Assembly: GCA_947095535.1 (NCBI GenBank)
Contig: OX352773.1
Coordinates: forward strand, 123,304,552-123,368,551
Source of the DNA: Poecilobothrus nobilitatus
Lineage: Eukaryota > Arthropoda > Insecta > Diptera > Dolichopodidae
Direction: 5' to 3'
DNA length: 64,000 nucleotides
Made by a program: the position numbers and the translations under genes. Below are positions 11,261 through 22,289 of the stretch, piece after piece (position 1 is the first letter of the stretch; each line of letters begins with the position of its first letter). The notes below the pieces were generated by a model. The model was not told the DNA's origin, made no database searches, and saw nothing but the letters and a program-made list of their open reading frames with translations.

Positions 11261-12479
11261 GTATATGGTATTAGTTTAAAGTACCTTTTTTTCAGGGATA
11301 TTTTTGCATAAAAATTATTTCTATTACAACGAGACTACTAAAATTACTTTTGACTAGAGTTTTTTACTAGAAGACAAAAATTTTCACAAATCTGTGCTTA
11401 AAATTATTGACAGAATAGTCATAGTAAATATTTGATATTAATTAATAATAATTCTAAATTAATATAAAAATATGAATTTAAATGAATTAAAATAAGGGCT
11501 TTGCTATTTTGTCGTTTTTTATTTAGCGAAAACGCAGAATAAAACTATTTGTTTTTTTATAAACTAACACATAATTCTAGTTTTCCAACAATTTCCGTAT
11601 GGTTTCGAATACCTTTAATAGTTTACAAAACCACTGGAAGGTGGTGAAATTAATTTTAGGGTTTTTTCTGATATAATTTTTTTCCCATTAAAATGTTTTT
11701 AATTTACCAATGTTATAAATTCATCACTTTGAAAGTCGTCCGTATTTGATGTTGGTAGGTAGATACGAACCTTACGACTATTAATAAGTTTTTAACTTTT
11801 TAATTTTTAAATCAGAATTTTTTGCTACAAAATATTATTTTAAAATGCTTGCACAAAATTTTTAAGAATTATTGAAAAGTAAGATATATGTCACTTGGAC
11901 ATGGGAGAAAGAGATAGCAATATTTACGTAAATAAGGTGTCTTTCCAAGTTCAATGACTTAAACAGATGTCGTAATAGTTGTTGATGCTTGGATAATTAG
12001 TTTCCATAAAAAAAGCGTTTGTAAATAATATGGAAGGTCAACTAGATAATGCAGAACAATTAAGAACAAAGATCTAAACAGGTATTATAATATGTAGTAT
12101 TTTCTGGCGCTTGCATAATTAGTTTCGGTAATTTTTTCAAGTATTGTAGTGTGTAGAATAATGCATTCAAGTGCATTGATCTAAATAGATGCTGTTATAG
12201 TATAGTAAGATAGATTATACAAATAAAAAGAATTTATTTTTTTTATTTTTAATAAAAGCTATTACGCTTTATTGCGTATTGGACACGACAAGATCGAACT
12301 TCCTTGTTAGTAAAGTTAAGTTGAATGTCAAGATCTATCCGAGTAATAATGCAAATCGTTCGAATAAATGCATTTAATTAAGTTTATTAATACGTATTTT
12401 GCATTCTTTTTAATCTTAACGCAGTTTTAAATGGTAGTTTGAAGAAAAAGCTTTTACGATTATTAGATAAATAAAATGC
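11261..12479. other. AT-rich sequence between hAT and PolB relic
   Basis: Apart from the repeat at 11880-12200, nothing coding is recognisable. The short paired motif CCACTGGAAGGTGGTG near 11630 could form a small hairpin. Confidence 0.4.
11880..12200. repeat. Degenerate repeat shared with the 4.3-kb duplication
   Basis: The segment 11880-12012 is the reverse complement of about 23545-23680 and 27873-28008 (shared TTTTTATGGAAACTAA, ACGACATCTGTTTAAGTCAT and CCCATGTCCAAGTGACATAT). Within it a motif ending ATAATTAGTTTC recurs near 12000 and 12115, and TAAACAG/TAAATAG recurs near 11960, 12075 and 12185, suggesting decayed tandem units of roughly 110 bp. Non-coding. Confidence 0.7.
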
Positions 12480-13552
12480 AGATATTGACATTGGTATTGC
12501 ATCTTAGTTTAAAGTAATTCTCGAGCGCACCTATAAATCCAGATTTCTCAAGGGCATTTATCCGGAACAGTGATAACTTGGTGCTCTGCTGTTTTTCTAA
12601 AATTTGTTTGACAATATACAAACACTATTCTTGTGATATTTCAAAATAATTTCTTAATTTTTTTAAAATTAGTTATTTTGAAAGAATCGTTATTAAGCCT
12701 TATCTCTTTTACTTTATAAATAGCCGTTTCACTTTGAGTATTGGTGGAAAATATCTTATAACTTTAATTTTTTGGTCCTCCAATGTAGCTTCCAACTCCA
12801 AAAGACTTCACCTTATTTGTCATATCTCCTATAAAGTTTCCTGTGTGACACAAATCTGATTTTTTCATTGTTGAATATTTGCTTGGTAAAAAGAACTCTT
12901 GTACCCATTTTTGTTTCGACTGTGTGCAATTGCAATCTTAGGCCAACCCAAAGCTTAAAAATTGATCCGTCATTCCGGTAAATAACCCTTGTTTGTTTAA
13001 ATTTTTATCATATTGCTAGACTTTATAACGCCAATTTTTATATACTTATTTGAATTGTTATATATAATCTTTCTTTATAGCTTTTATTACCCCATCTATA
13101 ACCCAAGTTCCTGTGAGTGATTTTTGTTCTTCAGAATGCGTGCACTTATCTTAATTGCTTTCTGAACTAAAAGTTAAGCAAAGTGGGAACATTAATTTAT
13201 TATTTTGCTTTATTGGAAGAACTGGATAAAATAAATCATACGGTAGAAAAATGTCACACTTAATTAATTTAACTTCTGGATGTCCCATTGAGAATTTGCC
13301 ATATTTGCACACAAAGGGATATAAAGAGCAAATATATTTTATTTTTTCTTCTTCTTTAGGTTTATAGTGCAAAACTCTATTTCCTGTTCGTCCACCGTAA
13401 AACGCATCGCTAGTATTTAAAGCTATATTTTTGAAAAGCGACATTCCCTCTTTTTCATTTATCTGTTGTCTAAAATCAGATGAAACTATGATAAATATTC
13501 GTTGAAATACTAATACTGCTAGGGTCAACGGATTGTAATAGTTTGAAGGCAA
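12480..13552 (-). pseudogene. Protein-primed family-B DNA polymerase relic (Polinton-type)
   Basis: The longest intact frame, 13552-13151, contains DAFYGGRTGNRVLHYK and then ICSLYPFVCKYGKFSMGHPE. These correspond to the YxGGR and SLYP (motif A) segments of DNA_pol_B_2 polymerases from Maverick/Polinton elements and related viruses. Past a stop, the same strand gives HSEEQKSLTGTWVIDGVIKA (about 13140-13050) and further left a degraded C-terminal region with IGDMTNK and GSYIGGPKN near 12840-12775. The usual KxY and DTD motifs are not readable, and several stops and shifts intervene, so it is dead. No integrase, ATPase, protease or capsid gene is visible nearby, so it is a fragment. The DNA polymerase family is clear; the host element is inferred. 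Confidence 0.75.
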
Positions 13553-13784
13553 TAGTCACAAATAATATAGAGTTACTACCGTTTTCTGATAATACTTATA
13601 GTTTTTATGGAGTTAGTGAACGAACCAGGCAATTGTCGATTATATCTTTCAGAACCAAAAATGTAAACCAGTTGTGAAATTATTTCTATGGAGCATTCTA
13701 ATAAGAAGAAGCTGACAGTTAACTATTTAGCGAGGCATTGTTAAACAAACATCACTATGAAGAAGTTCAATATGAAAATGCTGG

Positions 13785-14199
13785 AAGATTTTGGGAACAT
13801 TTTTCAAAGTGAAAGTGGAGAAACAATTCGCCTATTCGCCAACCACCAAGAAGATTATCTTTAGCAAACCAATCTGAAGTAGCTGAAATGATAAAGTCAA
13901 TGAAAGACGAGGGCATAATAGAAAAATCTAACAGTCCGTGGACTTTTCCAGTGGCGCTCGTAAAGAAAAAGGATGGAAGCACGAGATTTTGTGTGAATTA
14001 TGGCCGTTTGAATAATAGACGACACTTTGAATACACTTTCTGAAGATAAATGGTTTTCAACATTAGATTTGAAAAGTGGAGATACATCCTGATGATAAAG
14101 AGAAACTTGTATTTTCTGTTGACAGCGTACTTAGCCAATCCAAAGTAATGCTATTTAGACTATGTAATTCTCCGGAAACTTTTGAAAGATTAAAAGTAT
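13785..14199 (+). pseudogene. Gypsy reverse transcriptase, N-terminal half
   Basis: Translated fragments include SPIRQPPRRLSLANQSEV and SPWTFPVALVKKKDGSTRF, then a shifted TLSEDKWFSTLDLKSG, then IHPDDKEKLVFSVDS. These are the finger and palm blocks of Ty3/Gypsy RT just before the YxDD catalytic motif. Parts of the protein between these blocks are missing, and frame changes occur near 14010 and 14075. The frame runs into the poly-T tract of the nested LINE at 14199. Non-functional. Confidence 0.85.
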
Positions 14200-14209
14200 T
14201 TTTTTTTTT

Positions 14210-14245
<36 letters not shown>

Positions 14246-14370
14246 GCTAATTAAACGCTAGGAACGGATTCCTTTATACATATGTAGGTTTAGTTATTAG
14301 GAAAATAGGATGTTAAAGGGGAATTAATGGGAAGATTGGAAACGAACCATTGACCGAATTGGAATTGGAA

Positions 14371-15939
14371 TTAATTGGAAAGATTCGTTTTGAATTTTTG
14401 CAAATTGTAGTACGGAACGTTATTAACAGAGGGGAACACATTAGATGGAAGCATGTTGCACATCTTAGCAGTTCTCACAACAAATGAGTTTCCATAGCCA
14501 GTTTTAAACCATCTTGGAATTTCCACAGTGTCGAAATGAGCACTTGCAGCTCCTCTGGTGTTACGTTGGAATTGTTTAAGAGGAGGCATAATTGATTTAA
14601 GTTCAATAGAGCAAATGTCGTTACCTACAAGATATCTATAAAACAGAGAAATAGCTCCAATATTACGACGCGAGTTAAGTGGAGTAAGTGTTACTTTTCG
14701 ACAGGGTCGCCTATTAGGCGAAAGGCGCGGTTTTGGATTTTGTCGAGGTAACTCAGAGAAGTTTTGGATGCGCCAGCCCAAATGTGAGAGTTGTACTCCA
14801 TCTTAGGTCGAATGTAGGCTTTATAGATAGTAGACAGATCTTTGGAGAGAAATATGTTTTGCAGCGGGACAGAAAACCCAAACATTTATATTTTCTCCTT
14901 GGAATCGCAGAATTGCGTTAAAGTGATTTCTTTTGCAGGAAATCAGGCAGCTTTAAGTTTTTGAGGTATTGAACTCAACTCTATTAGTTTTACCCCAATC
15001 AGCTATTTTAGCTAAATCATGGTTTAATAAACTAACCATAATATTTCTTTTCGAACTGATTGCGGTAGGTGTGACATTAGACTTCTTAAGGAAATCGTAG
15101 GATGCCACTAGAGTGCTGTCGTCGGCGAAGCTATGAATTGGATTGAGAGTAGAGGAGAGTAAGTCGTTGATAAAAATCAAAAAAAGAGTTGGTGATAAGG
15201 CGGAGCCTTGTGGAACGCCAGCGTTTACTTCTAAAGTGTCAGACATAAAACTGTCGACAAGGGCACGAATACGACGATTCGGAAGAAAATACTCAATCCA
15301 TTGGCAAAACGGATTACCAAGACCAATAGCTCGGCATTTGTTGAAAAGAGCAGAATGCCATACTCGATCAAAAGCCTTTGAGATATCAAGAGCAACAACC
15401 TCAGATTCACCTGAACAGTGAATACTGGTGTTGAGCTTTTCGCTGAGGTATGTTAGAAGAACACCTGTAGATCTTTGACATCTAAAGCCATATTGCCTAT
15501 CATGCAAAATACCTCTGCAATCAAGGTATCTCATCAGCCTTTTGTTAACGAGAATTTTCATAACTTTGGAAATTACCGAAATAATTGCTATTGGCCGGTA
15601 GTTGGAGGGGTCGCTTTTGTCATCTTTTTTGGGAATCGGAGAGACATGAGCAACTTTCCATTGACTGGGATATCTGCCAGTCGAAAATGATAATGAAAAA
15701 AGATTGCGCAGAGGTTTCGAAATGGGAGAGGCAATATGTTTACGAACCATCGCAGGAATTCCATCAAGACCAGTGGATTTTCTAACATTCAGATTTTTAA
15801 GCACTTTCACTACAGTACGTGTTCCAAAGTACACCCTATGAAGAATTTTAACCCTAGTAGGATCAACAAAGGGTAGTACTGGTGGAGTTTGTACTGTAGG
15901 AGGTAGTGTAGAATTTGCTGCAAAAGATTTTGCAAACAA
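14371..15939 (-). pseudogene. LINE reverse transcriptase
   Basis: The main frame (15939-14953) carries the full RT palm: KSTGLDGIPA, YRPIAIISVISKVM, VVALDISKAFDRVWH (first catalytic Asp), NAGVPQGSALSPTL and the catalytic box HSFADDSTLV. The C-terminal thumb region continues in other frames: YIRPKMEYNSHIWAG (about 14820-14770) and RRNIGAISLFYRYLVGN to a stop at 14371, just before the poly-A tail. Catalytic residues are intact, but at least two frameshifts (near 14950 and 14740) inactivate it. Family role: copies LINE RNA into the target site. Confidence 0.9.
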
Positions 15940-16078
15940 ATTTGCTCTACCAACTGAATCTGATATGATAGAATTATTGTTAGCAATCAGCGGCGGAAAG
16001 GATGATTCGGAAAAGTTATTCTTTACACTTTTCGCAAATGTTCAAAAAGAACGATTGCAGTTCCGTAGATTAATTATT

Positions 16079-17169
16079 TTATGTTTTAAATCTTTGGTTG
16101 TAAAGAAACTTTTGCTGATTGATAATTCTCTTGCAATTGTTCCTGGCAACTTTATAGTCCCCAAATGAGGACCCAGACACATTTTCCTTGTACATTTTGA
16201 AATGCTCTTCCTTGGCTTGAATTGCTTTCTTGCAGATGTCATTAAACCAAGGCTTGGATTTAGTTTTAACCGGTTTATATGAGCTAGGAATGAAAAATTT
16301 CATTCCTAGCATGATTGTTTTACTAATGGCATCCGCAGCAAAGTCAACATCCCTATAACGGAAACACATTGACCAATCAAAACCTCCCAAAAAGCTATTC
16401 AGACCTACCCAGTCGGCCCGGTTATAGTGCCAGACTAATCTTTTAAGAATAGGATTTCGATTGAGCGATGTACGCATTGGAAAGCTGGATTTAACAAGGC
16501 AATGGTCGGAGCCTCCAATTGGGACGCTAACAGAAATATTGTAGTTTTCAGGATTTGATGTCAGGAACAAGTCCAAAAGATGTTCATTTTGATTTTCTCG
16601 GTCCGGAATATTCGAGTTGGGCTCTTTACAAGTTGAAAAAGTTGAAATAAGTTTGAAAATAGTTCAACTTGTTTGCCTTCCGGGCTATTGTGACTTGAAA
16701 AATGGGGCCAGTTTTTGTTGTGCACATTGAAATCACCAGCGACAGCTATCTCACATTCAGGATTCTTTTCAAGAATTTTATTGATATTGTCGGATAATTC
16801 TTCGATAGCCGCAGCAGTTTCCAGCTCACTGGCTTGAGGGGATCTGTATAAAAAACAGAAAAATATTGTAGCATTTTCAACACGAAGTTTAACCCAGAGA
16901 TAATGAAAAATCGGGTTGGAGCTTTTAAGATCATGAAGGGTGTTGAAAGCTACATTAGAACGTATATATAAAGCGACTTCTCGGTAAGGTATAAAATGCG
17001 AAATAAGTGTATAGCCGTTGATATTATAATTAGTATCATCACCTACAACTTGAGTCTCGCTTAAGGCAAGTATAGCTGGTCTTTCGGAGTGAAGATAGGC
17101 TTCAACTGATTGGAAATTACATGCAAAGCCTCTAATATTACAAAATTGTAATAAAAAATTTGTTCCCAT
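16079..17169 (-). pseudogene. LINE apurinic-type endonuclease domain
   Basis: Two overlapping frames (17169-16561 and 16576-16079) make up an exonuclease-endonuclease-phosphatase domain that nicks target DNA for target-primed reverse transcription. Motifs read as LALSETQVVG, the catalytic AVAGDFNVHNKNW, and GGSDHCLV. The domain is followed by the linker SKPWFNDICKKAI that precedes RT in such ORF2 proteins. The start ATG at 17169 fits the family (MGTNFLLQFCNIRG), so the 5' part of ORF2 is present. A single frameshift near 16570 breaks it; a second break separates it from the RT frame at 15939. Confidence 0.85.
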
Positions 17170-17200
17170 TAATTACAACTTGCGGGCGGAAAAGGAGGGA

Positions 17201-18387
17201 AAGAGATTTGAACAATTTAAATTTGAAAAGATTTAATTTCAAATTTGAATATTAAAAAAAAATTATTAGAAAACATAAATCACACATTGAACATACACAG
17301 TAATTATAAGACATAACGAAAATAGTGAAGAAAGAACAAAAAAAAAAAAAATTATATAATAGAGATAGAGATAATAGTGCAAGCACCAAACTAGCGGCAA
17401 ACATTACAAACGAAAATCCGAATACAACAGTTTTTAGTACCTTATTGTACCCAGAGATTGCCTGCAAAATTCACCACAAAATTAGCACAGACACAAACCT
17501 TTTCAAAACATTATGTTTTCTTTATCCTACATCTAATATTGGAAGTATATATAAATAAAAATAAGAAAAAAAAAAATTAACAGCATTAATTAATATGAAT
17601 AAAAGTAGAATGAAAAAGAAAATAAAAAATATACTGCTAAACAAAGGTATGGGATAGAAAAGGATGATTAGTTAGCGTGCATTGTTTAATACTAGTTTTG
17701 ACAATTAATTAAGTAAACAAAATTAAAATTAATTTACAAAATTTAAACAAAAATAAAAATTTCAAAGTTTCAAATTACAAAACATAAATTATACCATCAA
17801 AATTTTAAGTTTCATTAGGTTAAAAAGAATAGCCCAAAGTTTAATTAATTAAATTCAAATTACATAAAAAAAAAAAAATTAGTCAAAAATTAATTGAAAT
17901 AAAAAATATAATGTAAACAAAATTAGAGATCAATATTATATAAACAGTGTTTTTGCTTTCTTCTAATTATTGGTTAAAAAAAAAATAATAATAATAACCT
18001 TAAGTTAGTTAGGTATCTATTTGATTTAAGTTATATAATAAATAAGATAAAATAAATAAGATAAATGTTATAATTAAATTAAGTTAATTTCAAAATATTA
18101 ATGTATGTTGATGGTCCAACGTTGTCGAAATCAAAATCACCGGAAAATGGATGCCACTTTTTGATATTCTATGTATGTTGTTTTTAATTATTAGCGTATT
18201 TTTTTATAATTTATTTTCTGTTTACTGAAGTTAGTGAATTACTTTAAAGTGAAATAAAATGAAAACCAAATCAAAATTAAACTTTTAGGATAGTTTTATT
18301 TTACAAAATTTAAGTTTAAGTAAAATTTTTTCTTTAATTTTTAGTTTCTTAAACTTCTTAAACTTTATGTTGCTGTGTTCTCTATAA
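17201..18387. other. Very A/T-rich sequence, no gene
   Basis: No coding frame supported. It contains long A-runs (17338-17350, 17870), AATAAGATAA repeats near 18045, and a small hairpin-forming GTTG…CAAC near 18110-18125. It may be the 5' part of the LINE insertion or older debris inside the Gypsy element. Confidence 0.4.
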
Positions 18388-19027
18388 ATCTATAATATAA
18401 TACACAAGATGTTGGCGAGACCTTGCCAACATGTAAAAAAAATATTTTACATCTATAATAAAACACTCCTACTGAATGTAAACTAAACTGGCAATGATGA
18501 TATTTCTGTATATTTATTTAATAATTAAAAATTTTATTACCAGAGACACGAATCTTTAACTCAAAGTATTATGAAGAGACACAAACCGTTCATTAAAAAT
18601 ATAAATAAATTTAGTAAATATTATTACCAGAGACCAAATTTTCCACTAGAAGTATTGTCAGAGACACAAACCGTTCAATAAAAGTGAGTACAGTCAAAAA
18701 AGGAAAGTATGTACATACTTAAAAAACACATTTTGAATAAAAATAAATTCAGCAAATTTTTAATTTTTAAATTTGACCGCCACATCCATTATGAACTGGT
18801 CGTAGCGGTAAATTAAAAATAAATTATTAATCTTCTGTTGGCGTTTTCAATCTTTGTTTTGAAAAAAAATAAATAAAAATAGGTACTCTTAATAAAATTA
18901 AAACGCCTGAAAGTGAAAAGAGCAAAGTTTACAGTAAGCCTCATATTTATAAGAAAAAATAATAGGCCGATTTTATTTTTGATTTTGTTTTCATTAGTAT
19001 AAAAGCTGGTAAAAGCTTCCTAACAGA
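18388..19027 (-). repeat. Right arm of the 640-bp inverted repeat
   Basis: Reverse complement of 1-638, including the ATGTTGGC/GCCAACAT hairpin and the GTGTCTCT motifs. It lies inside the block that split the Gypsy element, so this copy arrived after Gypsy or together with the nested LINE. Non-coding. Confidence 0.85.
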
Positions 19028-19675
19028 CTTTAAAGTAGTTTTGTTTATTTAGGTTGAAATTTAGATTTTTAAGCTAAATTTTCGCTATAACTGGTATAAC
19101 ATAAAATATTCGAAATTTTTTTATTAATATAAAATTCGGCAGACTTAAATAATTATATTTCATAACAGAAGTCTCGAACTTACCAAATATTATAGAAATG
19201 GATATTTTTCTTAAAAAAAAAAAAAACTAACATAGAAAATATCATTTTAGAAGCCTTCTCTCACAATAGATTCATAAGTAAGTAAGTGATTCCAAAGTTT
19301 TTTTAATGGTGCTGATGTAAAAATGAAATTTTTAGGTATTTTATTAAGGGAGTCAGTATGATACCGTAAATATTTCTGAATCTATAGAAATTGTGCAATT
19401 ACACAGGGGATTTTCTAGTATATATGTAAAATGTATATATTTTTTATTTTGCAAGTTTTTGTTTGAACCAAAAAAAACAAAAAACAAGTTCAATTAAGTT
19501 ATGAATTTTATTATTATAATAATTTATTTATTTTATCTTTTTTTCCTTTTTTTTTTTTTATATTATGATTATTTAAAAAAAAAAAAAAAAGCAATTAAAT
19601 TGAATTAAAAACAGAAACAAAGGTGCAGACGTATCTTTAATCACATGTACCCTCGATGCGTGATATATGTAAACT
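19028..19675. other. AT-rich remainder of the Gypsy-splitting block
   Basis: No gene found; it contains A-runs near 19210 and 19575. It runs up to the point where Gypsy RT resumes at about 19676. Confidence 0.4.
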
Positions 19676-21790
19676 GAATGTAATGGAATGTATTCGAAGA
19701 GGATTAACACATGGAAAACATGTTTGGTTTACCTCAACATTATTGTGTTGCGACATTATTGTGATTGGAAGAACTTATGAACAACATTTAAACAATCTTC
19801 GGGTAATACTGTCAGGCTCAGAAATGCAAACTTGAAGCTCAATCCAAAAAAATGTACATTGTTCAGAAAAAAAGTGAAATATTTAGGATACATTGTTTCT
19901 TCAAAAGGCATTAGTACAGATCCAGACAAGATAGAAGCTGTCAAAAACTGGCCAACTCCGAGAGAAAAACACGAAATACGAAGTTTTCTTGGATTAGCAT
20001 CTTATTATCGGCGCTTTATTAAAAACTTTGCAGACTTTGCTCGAAGTTTACATCAGTTAACAGAAAAGAAAAGCAGTTCATATGGTTAGAAGCTTGTGAA
20101 GAAAGTATTAAATAACTAAAAGATGAACTGTGACGCTCTACAGTGTTGGATTATCCGAAATTAAATAACGCATTTATTCTAGACACGGATGCAAATAACT
20201 ACGGAATTGGTGCTGTACTAACGCAGGAAGAAAATGATGAAGAAAGATCAATAGCATTTTACAGGAAATCAATGTCCAAATCTGAAAGAAATTATTGCAC
20301 TACTCGAAAGAAGTTACTAGCAGTTATTTATGCTGTAAAACACTTTCACAAATATCTATACGGAAGAAATTTATTATTCACACGGACCATACCGCACTTA
20401 ATTGGCTGTTACAATTCAATAACACGGAAGGACAAATTGCTCGGATTGTAAACACTTTTCAAAAATAGAACAAAAAAATGAAATTGAAGTTCAACGACTT
20501 AGTGTTGAAGTAATTGATGAATGGAACATAAACGAATTGCAACGAGCACAAAAGGAAGACGGTGATATATCTAGAAATGTACAATGGATATAAGCTTCAC
20601 AAAGGCCTCAATGGATCGACATATCTGATAAAAATGAAATAACAAAAAGATATTGGGCACAATGGAATTCTTTAGTAATCGATCAACGTTTACTAAAACG
20701 GAAATGGGAATCAGCGGATGGAAAAGAAACAAGAATGCAATTGGTAACACCAAAATAAGAAATATATGAAGTTCTGGAAGAAATGTATAATGCAAAATCC
20801 GGAGGAAACCTTCGCGTAAATAAAACTTTACATAAAGTCAGCCAAAGATTTGATTGGTTACATTATGAGAGAAGATGTAGAAACTTAGTGTCGTAAATGC
20901 ACCGAATGTGCTGCAATTGCAAGTCTCCGTACAAGAAGTCACGTAACAATATTTAATAGGCGCTCCATTTGAAAGAATTGCTATTGATGTGGCAGGATAT
21001 TTCCCGATCAGCGATTCTGGCAACGGTTATATATACTAGTGGTAATGGATTATTTCAATCAATGGCCAGAAGCATACGGAATAGCTAACCAAGAAGTAAC
21101 CCAATACCAGATGGATTGATAAATAATTGGATTAGCAGATTTGGGGTTCCATATGAATTGCATTCAGATCAAGGAAGAAATTTCGAATTCCAAACGTTTC
21201 AAGAAATATGTAACATACTGGGAGTGAAGAAAACCAGAACTACACCTATGCATCCCTAAGCAGGCGGAATGGTAGAACGGTTTAACCGAACATTAATCGA
21301 GCATTTGAAGAAAGTCATCAGAAAAATTGGGATCGCCATATACCAGTTTTCTTAATGGCTTACCGTCAGCCATACATGGAAGTACAGGTCAAACACCATC
21401 TAATATTATTTTTGGAAAGAATATGCAGCTACCAGGGGATTTAATATTTGCAACGCCACCGTCAGCTCCAACAAGTTTAGAATACGCCGAACAACTTCAC
21501 CTTCAGGAAACAACTTCAGGAAAGGAACAACTTCAGGAAATTGAAAATAATAAGTGATCATAACACGATACGATTTAATGGCGAACTCATCAGGATTTCA
21601 AGAAAACGAGTTGGTTTGGTTGTACAATCCAAAAAGACGAAAAGGTCGAAGTCCTAAACTAGATTAGCACTGAGAAGGCCCTTACAAAGTAGTTAATTCA
21701 GAATACAACGCAGGAGTCATGATAAATTTAAAATGCTTCACTTGGATAGATTGACTTTCTACTTCGGAGAACAATATCGAGGTACACCTA
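19676..21790 (+). pseudogene. Gypsy RT C-terminus, RNase H and integrase
   Basis: RT resumes at about 19685, but the YxDD catalytic region is scrambled (only DIIVIGRTYEQHL follows). The frame 19832-20089 carries NPKKCTLFRKKVKYLGYIVS and FLGLASYYRRFI. RNase H follows (FILDTDANNYGIGAVL at 20170-20217). The integrase reads as a damaged HHCC finger near 20860-20930, then FERIAIDVAG (first Asp, ~20985), LHSDQGRNFE (second Asp, ~21165) and MVERFNRTL (Glu, ~21275). A chromo-like or GPY-type tail (LVWLYNPKRRKGRSPKL) follows. All three integrase catalytic residues survive, but many stops and shifts make it dead. Confidence 0.9.
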
Positions 21791-21965
21791 CTGTTCGGGA
21801 CGAATAGTCTTAAGAAGGGAATGACGTTGTAAATAGAACAATCTGAAAAAGGAGTAAATAGAATAATCTGGAATAATCTAGAACATAGTAGGAATAATTT
21901 AGAACTAAATATAAGTTTCTTTATAAATTAAATAAAAATTTAATAATAGTATTTAAATTTAAAAT

Positions 21966-22095
21966 TTAGTAATAATAATAATAATAGTAATAATAATAGT
22001 AGTAATAATAACAATAATAATAATAGTAATAATAATAAGAATAATAATAATAATAATAAAAATAATAATAGTAATAATAATAATAATAAAAATAG
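21966..22095. repeat. (TAA)n microsatellite
   Basis: About 130 bp of imperfect TAA/TAG trinucleotide repeats immediately after the presumed Gypsy 3' LTR fragment. Copy number is likely variable. Confidence 0.9.
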
Positions 22096-22289
22096 CTGCT
22101 AATAATAATAGGAGCTATCTTTGGTTATATCATGCAAGTAAGGTGTTATACACTGCTGCACGTTGTAATACACTGATGGTCCTGACTCTGTAGTAAAATA
22201 ATAATAATATTAATAAGAATACTAATACCAATAATAACAGCCGCTACAGTGGCTCAAAAAGCTCAATTTTTAACAAAAATCATATATAC

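Larger units (their letters stand above)
14199..17200 (-). mobile_element. Non-LTR retrotransposon (LINE) nested in Gypsy RT
   Basis: The T-run at 14199-14241 is the poly-A tail of a minus-strand LINE and abuts the Gypsy RT directly. Going leftward on the minus strand are an endonuclease (17169-16079) and a reverse transcriptase (15939-14371). The 5' boundary is uncertain: no ORF1 is recognisable beyond 17170. The clade looks Jockey/CR1-like, but I cannot place it precisely. The T-run of more than 40 bases suggests a fairly young insertion. Confidence 0.85.
13745..21960 (+). mobile_element. Gypsy-type LTR retroelement, split by a 5.5-kb insertion
   Basis: Reverse transcriptase N-terminal sequence at 13785-14196 and the RT C-terminus, RNase H and integrase at 19676-21790 are collinear parts of one pol. 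The two halves meet in the middle of the RT (…PETFERL at 14190, then GLTHGKHVW at 19700), so 14199-19675 is later material. After integrase, a purine tract AAGAAGGGAA (about 21812) precedes TGACGTTGTAAATAG, a plausible start of a truncated 3' LTR. No gag is recognisable upstream and no 5' LTR was found. Confidence 0.8.

Noticed and set aside
17252..17558. Small ORFs on both strands
   Set aside because: Low-complexity translation of AT-rich DNA with no family motif.
1..19027. A complete Polinton bounded by the 640-bp inverted repeats
   Set aside because: The spacing and one PolB relic fit, but no integrase, ATPase, protease or capsid is present, and the interior is explained by hAT, Gypsy and LINE insertions.
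21966..22095. CRISPR-like array
   Set aside because: Simple trinucleotide microsatellite without spacers; no CRISPR-type repeats elsewhere in the window.
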